Below, piece after piece: positions 40,034 through 52,679 of a stretch of 64,000 nt of DNA. The DNA comes from Linnemannia schmuckeri. Lineage: Eukaryota > Mortierellomycota > Mortierellomycetes > Mortierellales > Mortierellaceae. The DNA lies in NCBI GenBank assembly GCA_029449235.1, contig JANATG010000016.1, forward strand, positions 806,001 through 870,000. Reading direction: 5' to 3'. The position numbers and the translations under genes were made by a program. Below the pieces are notes generated by a model, which saw nothing but the letters and a program-made list of their open reading frames with translations, did not search any database and was not told where the DNA came from. Position 1 is the stretch's first letter. Each line of letters begins with the position of its first letter.

Positions 40034-43000
40034 TTGATTTGTGATCAACTGTGGACGGTTGGATTAGAGTGGAGACAAAGCGAGGTTGGTTGTGTGGTTG
40101 AAATTAAGTACTTGTTGGGCGAAACAAAGAAATGAAAGAAGAGAACAGTCGAAAAAGGGAGAACGGGCAGGAAATGAATCCAACGTGCCCGTAGGTTCTC
40201 GGCAAGGAGTCAAGGAAATGAAAAAAGACGTCCTGTTTGCTCCCTGAAGGCTGCTATAAAGGAACAAGTTCGGCTTTTACTCCTTGGACGTTTTATATCC
40301 GTTCAAAAATCTATAGGCATCGCAGGGATGAGAGCAAAAAAGAGAGGCAGAACAGATCTCATAGGAAAGACAGAGAGAGGGACGACATGAAAAAAAGAAG
40401 AGAAAGAGGAGGAATAAGAAGGGAGGAAATGAAAAAAGATGGACAGAGGAAGAGGATTACGAGGAGGAGGAAAGAAGAGGATGAGAAGGAAAGAATAATA
40501 CGCGTTGGTTAGTCCTCGGTCGTGTCGTTAACCGCAAGGGTTTTTGTTTGCCCTCACTTCATTCTCGTTCGTTTAGGTCCTTTTTCGACCCATTCTTATT
40601 GCTGTCCTTGTCAATTGAAGTATCCAGGAGTTAGCAAAAGGAGAGGGACCAATCTAACTCAAGAAAAAAAGGCGGAAAAAGGTGGAGACGAGCGAACAGG
40701 ATGAAATGAACGTGGAGATGTGCTACAGACACAGCCAATGTACACAGGCGGAAAGGGGGTTGTAAGAGAAACGCTGGAATGAACCAGAAATAAGGCAGAA
40801 CAATGGTCAAGTGAGGAGAGGATATGACTGCTGCCTCTCGTTTCCATACTCTCCTGCCTCTGTCTCTCTCGGGTTGTAGATATATGAATTGATGAGCAAA
40901 AGAAGGGTTCACGCATCAATTTATCCTTGCATTGAGCCTCGACGAAAGGTCAGTGTGCCATGTCAAGCATCGCTGTACAAGAGGTAGACGATTCCATTGA
41001 GAGATGATGTAGAGCAGAAGAATAAAAGAGCTGCACTTTACAGGATCCGCACATATGTACATATACATATATAAAGAAGAGAGCGAGAAACCAAGAGGAT
41101 ATCAATGGTAGGAAGAGGAAGGCATTGAGGAGAAAGAAACTTGTTCGGGTTTTTTTGCTACTGTCTGTTAATATAGTGTAAAGAGTGTGTGTGGGTATAT
41201 GATTGTTTGTTGTTTGTTTGCTTGGCCATCTGTTTGTTTGTGGTCTGGTCGCATTCATGGCTTTCTTTTTGTCCCAACTCCAGGTGCTACCATCCCCCCA
41301 TCATGAAAACCCCCGAGGGTAGGATCCTCATAATGCAGTGCCGAGCTAAACACAAACGCACATGCCTACCACTGTCAATTGTTCGCAACTGTGATGTTTC
41401 CTCCCTCCTCTTCCTCGCTTCTCTTTAACTCTGCTGTCATTCACTAACACAAGTACGCTTACTTACAAGTACACCTTTTTATGTACACTCCGATACCCTT
41501 ACTGCGTAAAGCGACTTGGATGTTAATTTCCTACCATGGATAAAGGATGAGGACAGTGGTGATTGCAAGAGTGCACAGGTGAGAAAGGGAGAGAGAAAGA
41601 ACTAGGGGACGAGAGTTGGGAATACTCCTGCTACCGATTCTGTCTGGCGCGAAAATGTGAGTATGAGTGTGTGCCTATCCGTCCCTGAGAGCAGGTGGGC
41701 ATGAAAGAACCTACCGATGAGAGAGGGGCGATTGAGCGTGCTTCGTTACGGCTCTCAATTGCTGAGGAAGGAGCAGGGCAGTAGAGGTTGCAGAGAAGAA
41801 CAAATCGGGAAAACAGTTGGAAAAAAGTGTGAAGAAGGGTACGAATCAGGAGGGTGAAGAGAAAGGAGAGTAGCGAATGGAAGACAGCGAGCAAGGTGAG
41901 AGTGAAGGAGGGTGTGTGTTGTTGTTGCCTGCTTAGAATTGTGGGGACGGAATGAGAGAGGAGTGAGTGGTTGATGGAGGAGGAATCAACAACAGCGAAG
42001 AAGAAAAGGGTGAAAGAAAGGGTGAAAGGAGCAAAGAAGTTGAAAGACAGCGAAATAAAGAAGAGAAAAATAACCACGATCAAGGGAGGGAGAGGAGAAT
42101 AAACATTGTTGAGAAGGAGGGGGGTGACAAACGGAGTGAGGAAAAACGAGGGAAAACGAGGGGTACATGTACACTGTGTACATTGTGTGCATCCAAGACG
42201 AGGACTGTCAGTGCATGTGTGTTTGTGCATGTGTATGCATATTGCATGTTGCATTCACCTTCTCTCTTTTCTTCTAGAAGAAGAGAAAAGAGTACTGTAC
42301 CATGGGTTCAGACCTCAATACCTCTCTCTTCCTTCTCTTCCTCCTCTTCCTTCGACCATTTGGACTGTCACACACTTCTGGTCCTGCAGTCGAGTTGCTT
42401 ACAGTTGTCTCTTGTTTAGATCACCATGTTGGTGTCCGCCTCACCATTTTAAGATCAGTCGTATATGATCTTTCGTATTTGTCCCTGGATGATTGATTGA
42501 TCATCAATACCCCTTTAGATCAATTGGTTTGTTTATTTGTCTGCTTTTCCCCTGTCTCGTCCAATAAACCAACGCTTGCTTGTCCATCCTCAGCTTTTGG
42601 AGTTGTCCTTGTCCTTCCCTTTGGACCATCACACTCAACGATGACAGGACAATAGGCAAATGCCCTTTCTATACAGGTTATTGTTGTTATCACCTTCCTC
42701 CCGCCCCGCCACCTGCCAACTCAGTTCACATGCGGTGCCCCCTGAATTTTCATGAAATTTGCCTTTCCTTCGCTCTCCCCCCTTATTCTCCAGGTTAAGT
42801 ATCATTCGTACGCCTTGGCTTTAGACCCCTCTTCTCCAATGTTGATGCATAAACAAGCCCGCATATAAAATACGCCCATTTCAAAGGAAAATGATTGCTC
42901 AAAAGGAAAGAGGAGAATAAAACCAGCCCGGGCAGACCCATTATTGTGCAATGAGGCAAAAAAAAAAAAAAAAAAAAAAAAGCGGTATCGTCCTTCTGCA

Positions 43001-43978
43001 TGCTTTTATTTTGTATTGTTGGTTCGCCTTCTGTGCGCCTGCTCATTCGCCATAAACAAATGCGTGGTCCTCCGTCACCTTTGTTTATTGCCACTTCCCA
43101 CCTTTTCACCTGGTCCTGGGGTTTGTCTTTGTGCCTTGTTTTCATGCAGCTCAACTGGAGCGAGGGGTTGTCCGTTGCTTTTTTTGGTTTTGTTTTTGTT
43201 TATACCCGCCCCGATTGAAGAAATGGGACGAGCAACATTCATCATCATGCACGTTTTCACACGTCTACGGATGTCTTGTTCGGTGACTTTTTCACAGCAG
43301 TCGACTACAGTGTATATAAACGACAACCAATCGTGAGGTCCAAGCATCTAAGTTGCGTACAAAAATGGATGTTGTTCGTGATGCATCGACCTTTCCATCA
43401 GTCTGAAACGGTTGCAGATTGCCTTTCCCTATCAACAGCTCTCCCCCCTGAGAACTATGTTCGCAGCAACAGCAACATTAATGCTAACAAAAGGAAAGGC
43501 GACTTTTTTTTTGTTGATCGTTGACCGAGATTCTATCTGCCTTTTGACATTATCCTCCGATATTCAACAATGTAATCGGGTCCGCTAATAATTCTCGTTT
43601 GTCACCATTCCTCCGGGCCTTCTTATGGACGAGTAACAAGGAAATGTACTTGATAGGAATCATTCATTTTGGTGGCAATGATTTTTAAATTTGCGATGCG
43701 ATTCTCTGTGACGTGTCATTCGATGTCTCTCACACCCTCTGGTTGGCTCGCTCAAGAAACGACTCTTTTGTTCTTTCATCATCATCCTTTCGGCTTTATT
43801 CATCTCGCCCTCTGCTCAACGCGACTCTTCTCGAGAAAAACAGCGTCTGTCTACAAGCACACACCCATCAGGAGACACAAAGGGATACTCCAGGAATCAA
43901 CCATCCAGGAACGACGGTAGACATCGGAAAAACACCTTTTTCAATAAAAAAGTATCACGCTCGATAACTCACAGGACC
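40034..43978. other. Gene-poor 3.9-kb region
   Basis: Between the divergent RGS and EMC1 genes. Purine-rich plus-strand stretches at 40340-40500 and 41880-42170, an alternating TG/CA-like stretch near 42170-42250, and an A24 tract at 42958-42981. ORFs in it are low-complexity Ser/Phe/Leu or Arg/Lys/Glu strings with no domain. Parts are probably long leaders or promoters. Confidence 0.45.
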
Positions 43979-46900
43979 ATGGCCCCATCACCACCAAGGG
44001 GACTCGCCATCTGGTCGGTCGCCCTCTGGACCATCCTGCTCGCCCTTATTGCCACAACCGTCTCGGCCCTCGATGAGTCCCAAGCCGGCGTCATCGACTG
44101 GTACTAGTCACCTCCCCGCCTCTTGTCGCAATGAGGCAACTCTGACCGCGTTGGACTGACGAGCTGTCTCATCATCTAACGTAACAACCTTCTCGCAACT
44201 TTTGTCTGTCGACATAGGCACCACAGATGGATTGGAACCCCACATTTGGCAGCAAACGTCCGTACCGTGCGCGGATCGAACTCGATTTATGTTGCTACCG
44301 ATAAAAACGTTGTTGCCTCGATCAAGGCAAAGTCAGGAGAACTCCGTAAGAACATCGACTGACCCCTGGATCATTGGACGCGAGAATTGTGGATTGTTGC
44401 AGGAACCAATGATTTACTGATACTCTGTTGTTCACTCTTGACTTGCAATTCTAGTCTGGCGCCAGGTGCTCCGTGAGGATGAGATCGTTCATGCCATTCG
44501 CGTCGTTGCAGGAAGTAAGAGACCCCTGTTACTGTACCTGATCAATTGATGCTCTGATCTGAATAGTTGTCTGAACTACTTGCCTTCTATGCCCTCCTGT
44601 AATAGACGTCGTTTCATTGACCGGAACCAAGGACTTCCATGTTCGCCTTCTGGACTCCAAGACTGGACAACCTCACTGGGACTTTTCCCCCTCAGGCGAA
44701 GGCTCATCGGAGTTTGGTCAAGCTGTGACTTCGACTAGGGAGGACGGAAACTTGATTGTCCTGAATGAGGGCGCCCACGTTCGCAAGTTGAACAGCAAGA
44801 CTGGAACCCAGATTTGGCACTGGAAGGCTGAGGCTGGTTCTGCTACCACATACTTCTCGGTCGTGGAGGCCACCGGATTTACTGGCGCTGAGGATGTTGT
44901 CTACGTTTTGGGACTTCAGCGCGGGATCGCTGCCTACTCTCTCGAGGTTGTTGCATTGGAATCTGCCACTGGCAAACACATCAAGACGTTCAACATCAAG
45001 TCCAAGATCGACAAGGTTGAAGATGTTTTGACTCTTGGAGGCGGATCGCCACTTAAGAACGGCTATATTGCCTGGTTGGAGCAGGACTACTTGAAGGTCC
45101 TCAGTCTCGGAACTGACAAGACCACTCAGTCCACTTTGAAGGTGAGCAATGTTTATCACTTTCGAATATGGAGCAGCATGCCAAGTTTGTGCTTTACACT
45201 TTCACTTACCCAGCAACTCATTATTTCAACGTTCTTTCACATAGATTCTCATCTCTCATGTCCCTGCTTTTGAGCAGTTGCAGGCTCCTTTGAGCTTTGT
45301 TGACCTCGGCTTACCCGATGGACACACTCAGTTCTTGCTCGCCGGTACTGTGGGAGAGTACAACGACGCCAAGGCCGCTGCTCTTTTGGAGATTGACCAG
45401 TCGACTGGAAAGGCAGAGATTACTTACGACTTTGGCGAGCGCGCTGGATTCTCTGCCTGGTCTGCCACGATCATTCCAGGAACAGAGGAGGTTGCTGTTT
45501 TGAGAGCTTACAGAAATGATCCCGATATTGCCGTTCTGGAGGTGGTCAATGCTAAGGAGCGCAAGGTGACTCTTGAGCACCAGATTCCCCTGGACTTTGA
45601 CAAGTTTGCCCACTTTTCCTTTGCCTCCCTTGAGCTATACACCAAGGGCCAGGGCGTCCAGACTCGTGTCTATTTCTCGACCATTGACGGCTCCTTCCAC
45701 GCCTTTTCCGACGTCGAGTCTGAGAGCTGGTACCGCGAGGAGTCTTTGGCCTACGCCAAGGATGTCGAGATTGTCGATCTCCCTGAGCGCAAGCTTTGGA
45801 CTCAGGATGTGAACGAGGCTGGACATGCCAAGTTGGCTAAGAACGAGTCGATTGTCGCCCATTACATCGAGCGTTTGACCTCCCATGTCCATCAGCTGAA
45901 GGATCTTCCTGCCTTCATCTTGTCCTATGCCAACCCCTCGTCACTGTTTACCAAGGCCCCCGTCGCTGTCCCCTACTCCGAAGTCCAAATCGGCGTCAAC
46001 AACACCATCCAGCCCCTTTACCGTGACCAGTTTGGCCTCCGCAAGATCTTGATTTTCAGCACTGAGAAGGGCAAGATTGTTGCTGTCGACTCTGCCAACA
46101 AGGGCCAGATCATCTGGAGCCGGTTTTTCTCCATGGGTCACGATATCAAGAACATCGTCGTCATCCGCCACGCCAACGTTCGCCTCCCTCCTGTCCTCGC
46201 CGTCATTGGCCAGACCGAAGATGGTGGCGTAAGTTGAATTATTCTTTAATTTCCATTGTTTGGTAACACCTCTTCAGCAACGACGCCCTCGCTAGACATT
46301 AACATATTACTGCTTTGAATGATCTCCGCCATCTTTTAGCACAACAAGGTTATTCGCATGTACCGCATCAATGCTTTAAACGGAAAAGACTACGAGGCAG
46401 GAAACTTCTTCTTCCCCGCTGCCTCCTGGATTCCTGCCGGATACTTGAGCGCTTTCAAGCTTCCCATCGAGGATCCCGATGAGAAGACTCAAGTCTTGTG
46501 CTTGGTCGATGACCGTATGCACATCACCACCTTCCCCACCACTGAGGCTGTCGAGCAGGCGTTCAAGGCTTTGTCAGAGAATTTGTATTTTACTTTGGAG
46601 AGCAAGATCGGAGGCAAAGTGATCAGCGGGTACAAGGCCATCGTCTCTGCAGAAACTGACCGCATGGATGTCGAGCCCACCTGGACTGTTCCTTTCCCTG
46701 ATGGCGAGGAGATCGTTGCTCTTGCCGAGAAGCCCTCGTACGAGGTTATGTCATCTTTGGGCCGTGTCCTCGGTGACCGCGGTGTCCTCTACAAGTATCA
46801 GAACCCCAACTATGCCACCGTCATTACTGCCAACAAGGCTCCCAAAAACGGAATGGCTCCTTACATCACTGTTTACTTGATTGACACTGTCAAGGGCAGC

Positions 46901-47706
46901 ATTCTCTACCAGGCTACACACGAGAACATTGGTGTCGAGCATAACATTTTGGCCATTCAGTTTGAGAACAACGTCGTCTACACCTTCTGGTCCGAAGGCG
47001 AGACCTCGACTTCTGCCAAGGGCTTCCAGGCTGTCTCTCTGGAGCTGTACGAGAGCAACCTCCGCAACCAACGCACTAAGAGGTAGGCGCTTTTGGCATT
47101 CTTTCATTTTTCGCCTGCAACCAACAATGAGAGTGAGAAGTGAATACTAATTTTCCTCTGTTTAACTCTTATGCCTCCTATAGCGATACATTCTCATCGT
47201 TCACTGCTGAGAAACCACATGTGATTGCCCAGTCGTTCCCCTTCTCACAGGCCGCCAGCGCCATTGGTGTGACGACGACCAAGGCGGGCATCTCTGCCAA
47301 GGACATCCTCTTTGGTCTGTCTCGCCACTCGATTATGGCGATCAACCAGCGCTACTTGGACCCTCGTCGCCCCACCAGCGCACCCACTGCAATGGAGAAG
47401 GAGGAGATGTTGATCCCTTACAGCCCTCTCCCCGATGATGCACGCCTGTATCTCTCGTATAACTTGGAGGTTGCCAACATCAAGAAGATTGTGACCTCAC
47501 CCACACTTTTGGAGTCGACGACAGTTGTTGTTGCGTTTGGACAGGATGTGTTTGTGACCCGCCATGCGCCTTCCAAGACGTTTGATATCCTGAACGAGGA
47601 CTTTTCTAAATCCCAGCTGATGCTCACTATTGTTGTTCTAGTTGTTGTTCTCTTTGTCACCAAGCCTATGGTCGTCAAGAAGGAGCTCAAGGAGTTGTGG
47701 TACTAA
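43979..47706 (+). CDS. EMC1: ER membrane protein complex subunit 1
   Basis: Largest lumenal subunit of the EMC, which inserts tail-anchored and multipass proteins into the ER membrane; about 1,031 residues. Seven exons: 43979-44100, 44218-44345, 44455-44514, 44606-45141, 45245-46228, 46340-47082 and 47184-47706, all GT-AG with matching phases. The signal peptide (WSVALWTILLALIATTVSA) is followed by the usual start of the mature protein, GVIDWHHRWIGTP, formed across intron 1. A PQQ-like beta-propeller is suggested by IYVATDKNVVASIKAKSGE and VVSLTGTKDFHVRLLDSKTG. The C-terminal domain has GISAKDILFGLSRHSIMAIN. One membrane span at the end (LMLTIVVLVVVLFVT) precedes VKKELKELWY, as in EMC1 family members. 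Confidence 0.95.
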
Positions 47707-47864
47707 GGAAAGGAGAAGAGTTGAGGAGGGATCCTGGGGTTGTTGTGTTTTGAACAGGGTTCTTTTATGTGCTGCTCCATAGGAAATATCGTAACATTAT
47801 AGAAAAACAACAGCATTGAGCGCAAAAATAACAGAAACTCGTTGAATATATGTAAATGATTTGT

Positions 47865-48190
47865 TTATTCGTGCCTTTCAGACTGAACATTCTTTTTATA
47901 TAACGAAGACAATCTAGTAACAGTGTTGCCAGGGGGATCGTACTCGCACAAATGGACAAACGAGCTTTCACCGCTCTCATCCTTCTCCCTCTCTTCGTTC
48001 GAAAAACATTCCTTAACCGCACATCCGATCCGTTTAGAGTTCTTCCACATTAACTGGGAGAATTTACCAGAGTTCCTGGTGGATTGGGAGGGATCTTTGA
48101 AATTGTAGCCCCTTACCTCCGCGTACCATGTCTTGACTGCGAAGTAAAAGTCTGTCTCCACACTCATGAACTCGTTCCTTCCATACTATC

Positions 48191-48221
<31 letters not shown>

Positions 48222-48665
48222 CGTTTCAACAGGAAAAATATGTAAGCAGTTGCGGAGGTAGGAGTGGCGACAATGAATATTTTAATGACTTAACAACAAC
48301 AAGAGATAAAAATGCGAGAGCGAGAACTGAAGGGCCGACAATCGGCCAGTGCACGTTCAGCATCCTGGACCAAGAAATCGTCCCACTCCAAGGCGGGAGA
48401 GCCGTGTCGAGCGCGGTACATACTGTGCTCGTTTAAAAACCTCTTCGATCTGCGCGTCTGTCAGCGATGTTGTCCCTAAGTCCGCAAATGACGTGGCGAC
48501 GACTGCAGGAGGTGCGTTTTCGACGGGTGCTTGAAAGTCTACTGCGTTAGCTGGCGCAGGGACTGCTTCGTTGGCGAAGACAGGAGATGTGAGGAAGAGT
48601 ACGGATCATACGAGCAAGAGGAGAGCTGGGAGCCTTGCGCGAGCGAGAATGTCCTTTGCGACCAT
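47865..48665 (-). pseudogene. CAP/PR-1-like secreted protein, broken
   Basis: ATG at 48663-48665 with signal-peptide coding sequence interrupted by TGA at codon 20 (48606-48608), between LPALLLLV and SVLFLTSPVFA. After LTDAQIEEV the frame shifts. The continuation HSMYRARHGSPALEWDDFL, the first CAP motif, is in another frame; one base fewer in the T5 run at 48435-48439 (minus sense) would join them. The downstream part, acceptor near 48189 after an A29 tract (48191-48219), encodes YGRNEF, FAVKTWYAEVRGYNF, GKFSQLMWKNSKRIGCAVKE and HLCEYDPPGN, clear CAP signatures. The segment expected around HSGGPYGEN is missing. Convergent with EMC1. Confidence 0.85.
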
Positions 48666-49161
48666 TGTTGTTTGAAGTTGGTAAAAAAGGATATATGAGT
48701 TGAAAAGTGGGGCGGAAAGGACAAGAGGTACGTATGTAATTATGCGTGTGTACCAGCAAAAGGATCAACTCTTTATATGTTGTTTCTGTGCCCTCGTCTG
48801 CAGGAAGGGTAAGACGCCTCCCCCACCTTTCGTTAAAATCCCAAAAGCGACTCATGGACGGAGGAAGAAATGATGATCTATCCTACGCTTTGTAGATTAG
48901 GAAACTGGAACCCCAGACTACTCTTCCCTTTTTTTCCAAATCTAACGTTAAATGACAGGACATTCCATTGTTGTCGATATCATTAGATTTGTAGATTGGT
49001 TTCTTTGGGTTGGGATGTTGACAATGTTATTTACGATTTATTTGACAAATTGGGGTGTGTTAGTCGACCTCTACGCTGTCTGTTGGGCAATGAGGTTGGA
49101 GGCTGGGTGGTGGATGGGCGAGAGGATGCAGGAAGCGGCAGGGTTGAGTGGGAAAGAATCC
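48666..49161. other. Upstream of CAP pseudogene, 3' flank of ATP5
   Basis: No gene seen. The region next to 48666-48760 is the former CAP promoter; the rest is mixed T-rich sequence. Confidence 0.4.
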
Positions 49162-50859
49162 TTAGATGGCCTCTACAAATATCCAAAACAAAGCAGATGT
49201 CAAAGTTGATATGTTAGTTTACACGATGCAACAAAAAAAACAAGCAGATAGCCCGCAACAAATTACAAAGCACGATTACAATGTGAAAACACATACCGGT
49301 AAGGAGGTGGTTAAGCTTGTTGACCTTAGAAGAGACCGAGAGATCGATGGTCTTGTCACCGAACTCGACGACCAAACCTCCGAGAATGGCGGGGTTGACC
49401 TATGTATGTCATTTTAATTGTTCGTTAGTCCCAATTCTTGCTAACATGAAGTTCATTAACAGTAAATAACCAGTTGCAAACGAAGAAAGCAGTGATGCAT
49501 ACCTTGTTGGCGACGATGAGGGTCTGCTTGGCGCCAATGAAGGAGGACTTTTGCAAATAACCCTTGACCTTCTCGACATCCTTGTTATCCAAAGGCTAAC
49601 AGCCGAAAGAAAAGAAAAACAGCGAGTCAGAAATTATGTCGACCAAACATTTCGTGTCTCCTGTTGTGATCACCGCAAGAGTGTCCTAAACTGAGCAAAA
49701 AGTCGTCTGTGACGTTTACCTTGGCAGAGGTGATGGTGACCTGAACCTCACCGCGACCAGCGCTCATCAAGGAGCCGTAAGAGTTGATGATCTTGACGGT
49801 ATCGTAGAGACGACCGTTCTCGGCCAAGGTGTCGAAAAAGTTCTTGGTCAACTCGTTGTACTTGCCAGTGGACAACATCTGCTGCACGCCCTTCTTCTTC
49901 TCGATCCTGTTGATGGTGGGGTTCTCCAAGAACTCGCGGAGCTTGCTGTCCTTCTCGACAACGCGCTTGACCTGCTTCAGGTCAGCATCGACAGCGTCCA
50001 AGGCAGACTTCTTAGCAGCCGAAGTGTACAAGGCAGTGGCGTAACGACCCTCAATGCCGTGGAGGACAAGGGGGATCTACAAGTAGACACAAAACGACGA
50101 CGATCGGGAGTTAATATACTGTTCAACTGCGTAATGTATATGGAGAGTGTAACACGGTATCCTGAGTTGTCGGTCCGAGTATTTCGTGAACTGATGTCCT
50201 GAACCAACTGCTACTGCTACTTTATGAGTCCTTTGTATACAACTGACTGTGTTCAATATCTCAAATGCTCCTCTTGTAGTTGACTTTATGTGATGAACCG
50301 CCAAGATTGTGGTTCTGCTCTGTCATGTTCCCATCAGAGCCATCAGTCAACGCAGCGGTTCTTTTAGTCCCCTCCATGTTGAACAGTGGCGAAAGGGTGC
50401 TGATGTAAGTCGCTCTGATCTCGCCGCTTCGCAGTGTTTCGTGCTCCCGTTCGATTCCGCTCCTTAGTCTCATTTGCTCCTTGTACAGTACGTTGTCGCC
50501 TCTGAGCGAAGTTGGTCCAGCGTTTCCTCCTATGTCCTGTTCTGTTTTCTGTTTTTGCTACCTTGACGCTGGAGGCAGTGGAGTAGCCGCGAACAGCCTA
50601 CAAGTGAAGAGGGATACATACAATGAAGTGTTATCGTGGGTTCTTTGGACGCTTTGCTGGAGTGCTTCCTTCTGCATCCGTTGTCGCGGTTGGTTCTTCC
50701 AGGTGAAGGCGATCAACAGTGCGAAGTGTGAAAAACGAAGAGTAGCTCTGGCAGTTGCCACATCAAGATGAGAGGGCCAGCTTTTGTAGATGTAACTGAA
50801 AAGGTACTGTTGAGTGAGGTAAGTACCTGGAAGGCGCGAACGTTAGCGATGGAGGCCAT
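49162..50859 (-). CDS. ATP5: ATP synthase subunit 5 (OSCP), mitochondrial
   Basis: Oligomycin-sensitivity protein joining F1 to the peripheral stalk; 210 residues. Six exons (complement): 50827-50859, 50562-50597, 49720-50076, 49503-49595, 49297-49399 and 49162-49172. The first two tiny exons (33 and 36 nt) encode the presequence MASIANVRAFQAVRGYSTAS. The mature part begins IPLVLHGIEGRYATALYTSA. Hallmarks are FLENPTINRIEKK, FFDTLAENGRLYDTVKI and GEVQVTITSAK, then NPAILGGLVVEFGDKTIDLS. The last exon is only 11 nt (completing GAG, then GCC ATC TAA), preceded by a CTAAC branch site and TTTGTAG. Reading through the last donor instead would give an unrelated hydrophobic tail. Confidence 0.93.
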
Positions 50860-51129
50860 TATGTGTAGGTGAGTAGTGGGGTGGACGAAGAACGTTTATG
50901 CGAACATCGTTCTTTCACAAACGTTCTTTCCACCTCCCTACTGTAGCCAGTTTACACGTCACAGAAGATAAGGAGCCGTAATTGCTAATTCACGTTGTGT
51001 CCAATACAAATCGCGTCTGAGATTCGATCTTGCACGGAAGCAATTGGACAGGGTATCCTTTATTAATTATTTTTTTCTGAAGCTCTTTTATACACGTCGA
51101 TCGTCATTGATGTTGGTGGCGGTGACGGT

Positions 51130-51500
51130 CAGGAGGCGTCAATTGAGACTGCACACAGGACAAAACTCATCTTCTCACAGCACCCCATTATGAACATGGT
51201 GTCCACAGGGCAGCCTCTCAATATCCTTCATCGGCTCAAGACAGATACAACAATCCTCACACGCATCCAGCCTCGCCGACCCAATCATCAAACGTTGCCA
51301 AAGAATCTGCCTCTCCGGTCTGAAAAACTTCTGTACCCGTCTTCTCGTCCTACAGCCTTCCATTCCAACGAGAACCGTTCGTTCGTCAAAGCCTTGATAC
51401 CGTAGAACCAGTACTTGCAGCTCACAAACCCGATTGTGACAAGTCAATCCGATTGTACAGGAAGCAATTGGGATATTGAAAATTGACAAAGTAGGACTCT
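51130..51500 (-). pseudogene. RING-protein relic
   Basis: Fragments in at least two frames resemble the C-terminal half of the 36044-37143 gene: CKYWFYGIKALTNERFSLEW in one frame; FRPERQILWQRLMIGSARLD and then a RING with CCICLEPM, PCGHHVHNG and, past a stop, CPVC in another. The ubiquitin-like half is not visible upstream. Confidence 0.6.
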
Positions 51501-51737
51501 GTGATACCGGTCCAAGAAGAAGATTGAGCAAAAGTTGGTTCTGAGCTGTGATGGATGTGTGCGAGTGAAGGTTGTCCGTGTTGCGTGTATTCTGGTGTAT
51601 AAAGGCCAGATCAAAACCAATAGCTGCAAAGCCACTGATCAGAAATGACGGAATATGATCCCGAGTCAAACGAGCAATGCGTCAAAAAAAACCAGAACGC
51701 GTGAAAAAAAATCACAACGATCAACAGTCGCTTTGAT

Positions 51738-52665
51738 TTATTCCTTATGTCCCAGAACCCTTGCGAAGATCTTGTTCAGGAACATGTCCTGCGGATCATA
51801 CTTTTGACGAATGCTCTCAAATTGATTCAACTGCGGTCCTGCTTGCTCGCGGAGATAAGGAACAATACCAGGAATATGCTCCTAGGGTTTTGCTCAAAGC
51901 ACCTTACGCACCACAACAAAGACACAATTAAGTACGATCCTTAGAAATTTGCGACGTTCGTACCTCAAAACCTGAAAAATATATTCTACAAGCAAACTGG
52001 TACCTTACTTTATATCCTGATATCCAATGCTGAGTGAGCATGGCCGAGAAGTCCCCGAATCCTTTAGTTTTTGCGGCAGACAGGATCTCGAGGGTACAAA
52101 AGATTGTTCCTGGATCTCTGTTGTGCACGTAGGGCATGATTTGGTCTGACGACTTGATGAAACGCATGTCCATACTCATGTTCACTGGGTACTCTCCACG
52201 AGCAGCGTGTTTGTATATCTAACGGCGAGTAAAATCATTCTCGCAGTAGAATTACCATTGTTGCTCAAAGGCTCCAGTAAATAAAAAAATATGCATTCCG
52301 CAATATATTCACCTTGTCGACGGCAAACCTCCAGGCCTTAGTCACTCTCTCAAACCCTTTGTCTACTTTGAATACACGATAACAACGGAAACTTCCAGGT
52401 TGCCCATGTAATGAATAGCATCAGGGACTGCAAGGATTCTCTCAGCCGGGCGCTTGAGTCCCTTGTGGATGACACTACTAATCACACAGGCCGTCTTTGG
52501 TTTGGCGACCATCGCCTTTGGGATTTTGGTCTCGTTGCTGGTGGAGGTGCTGTAACCGAGTTGGTGAGAAATGCAGTCGAGAGGATTGGATACGGATTCT
52601 TCGATGTTGTAGGGGACAGCGATGCCGCGTTCGTTCGCAATGACGATGTCGAGTGTCGCAGTCAT
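51738..52665 (-). pseudogene. FAD-linked oxidase relic, C-terminal part
   Basis: Pieces resembling the C-terminal region of FAD-linked oxidoreductases: VFKVDKGFERVTKAWRFAVD near 52320-52370, then after a possible intron AARGEYPVNMSMDMRFIKSS, GTIFCTLEILSAAKTKGF near 52100, and EHIPGIVPYLREQAGPQLNQ then FESIRQKYDPQDMFLNKIF near 51770-51880. The FAD-binding N-terminal domain is absent and stops interrupt the frames. The upstream ORF from the ATG at 52665 has no clear domain but joins in order. Family identification is moderate. Confidence 0.5.
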
Positions 52666-52679
52666 CGCTTTTATGCGAG

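Noticed and set aside
41631..42254. 207-codon minus-strand ORF
   Set aside because: Ser/Phe/Leu-rich translation of a polypurine tract; no signal or domain, probably non-coding.
50077..50561. ORFs inside the ATP5 intron
   Set aside because: Explained as intron sequence between exons with exact splice phases.
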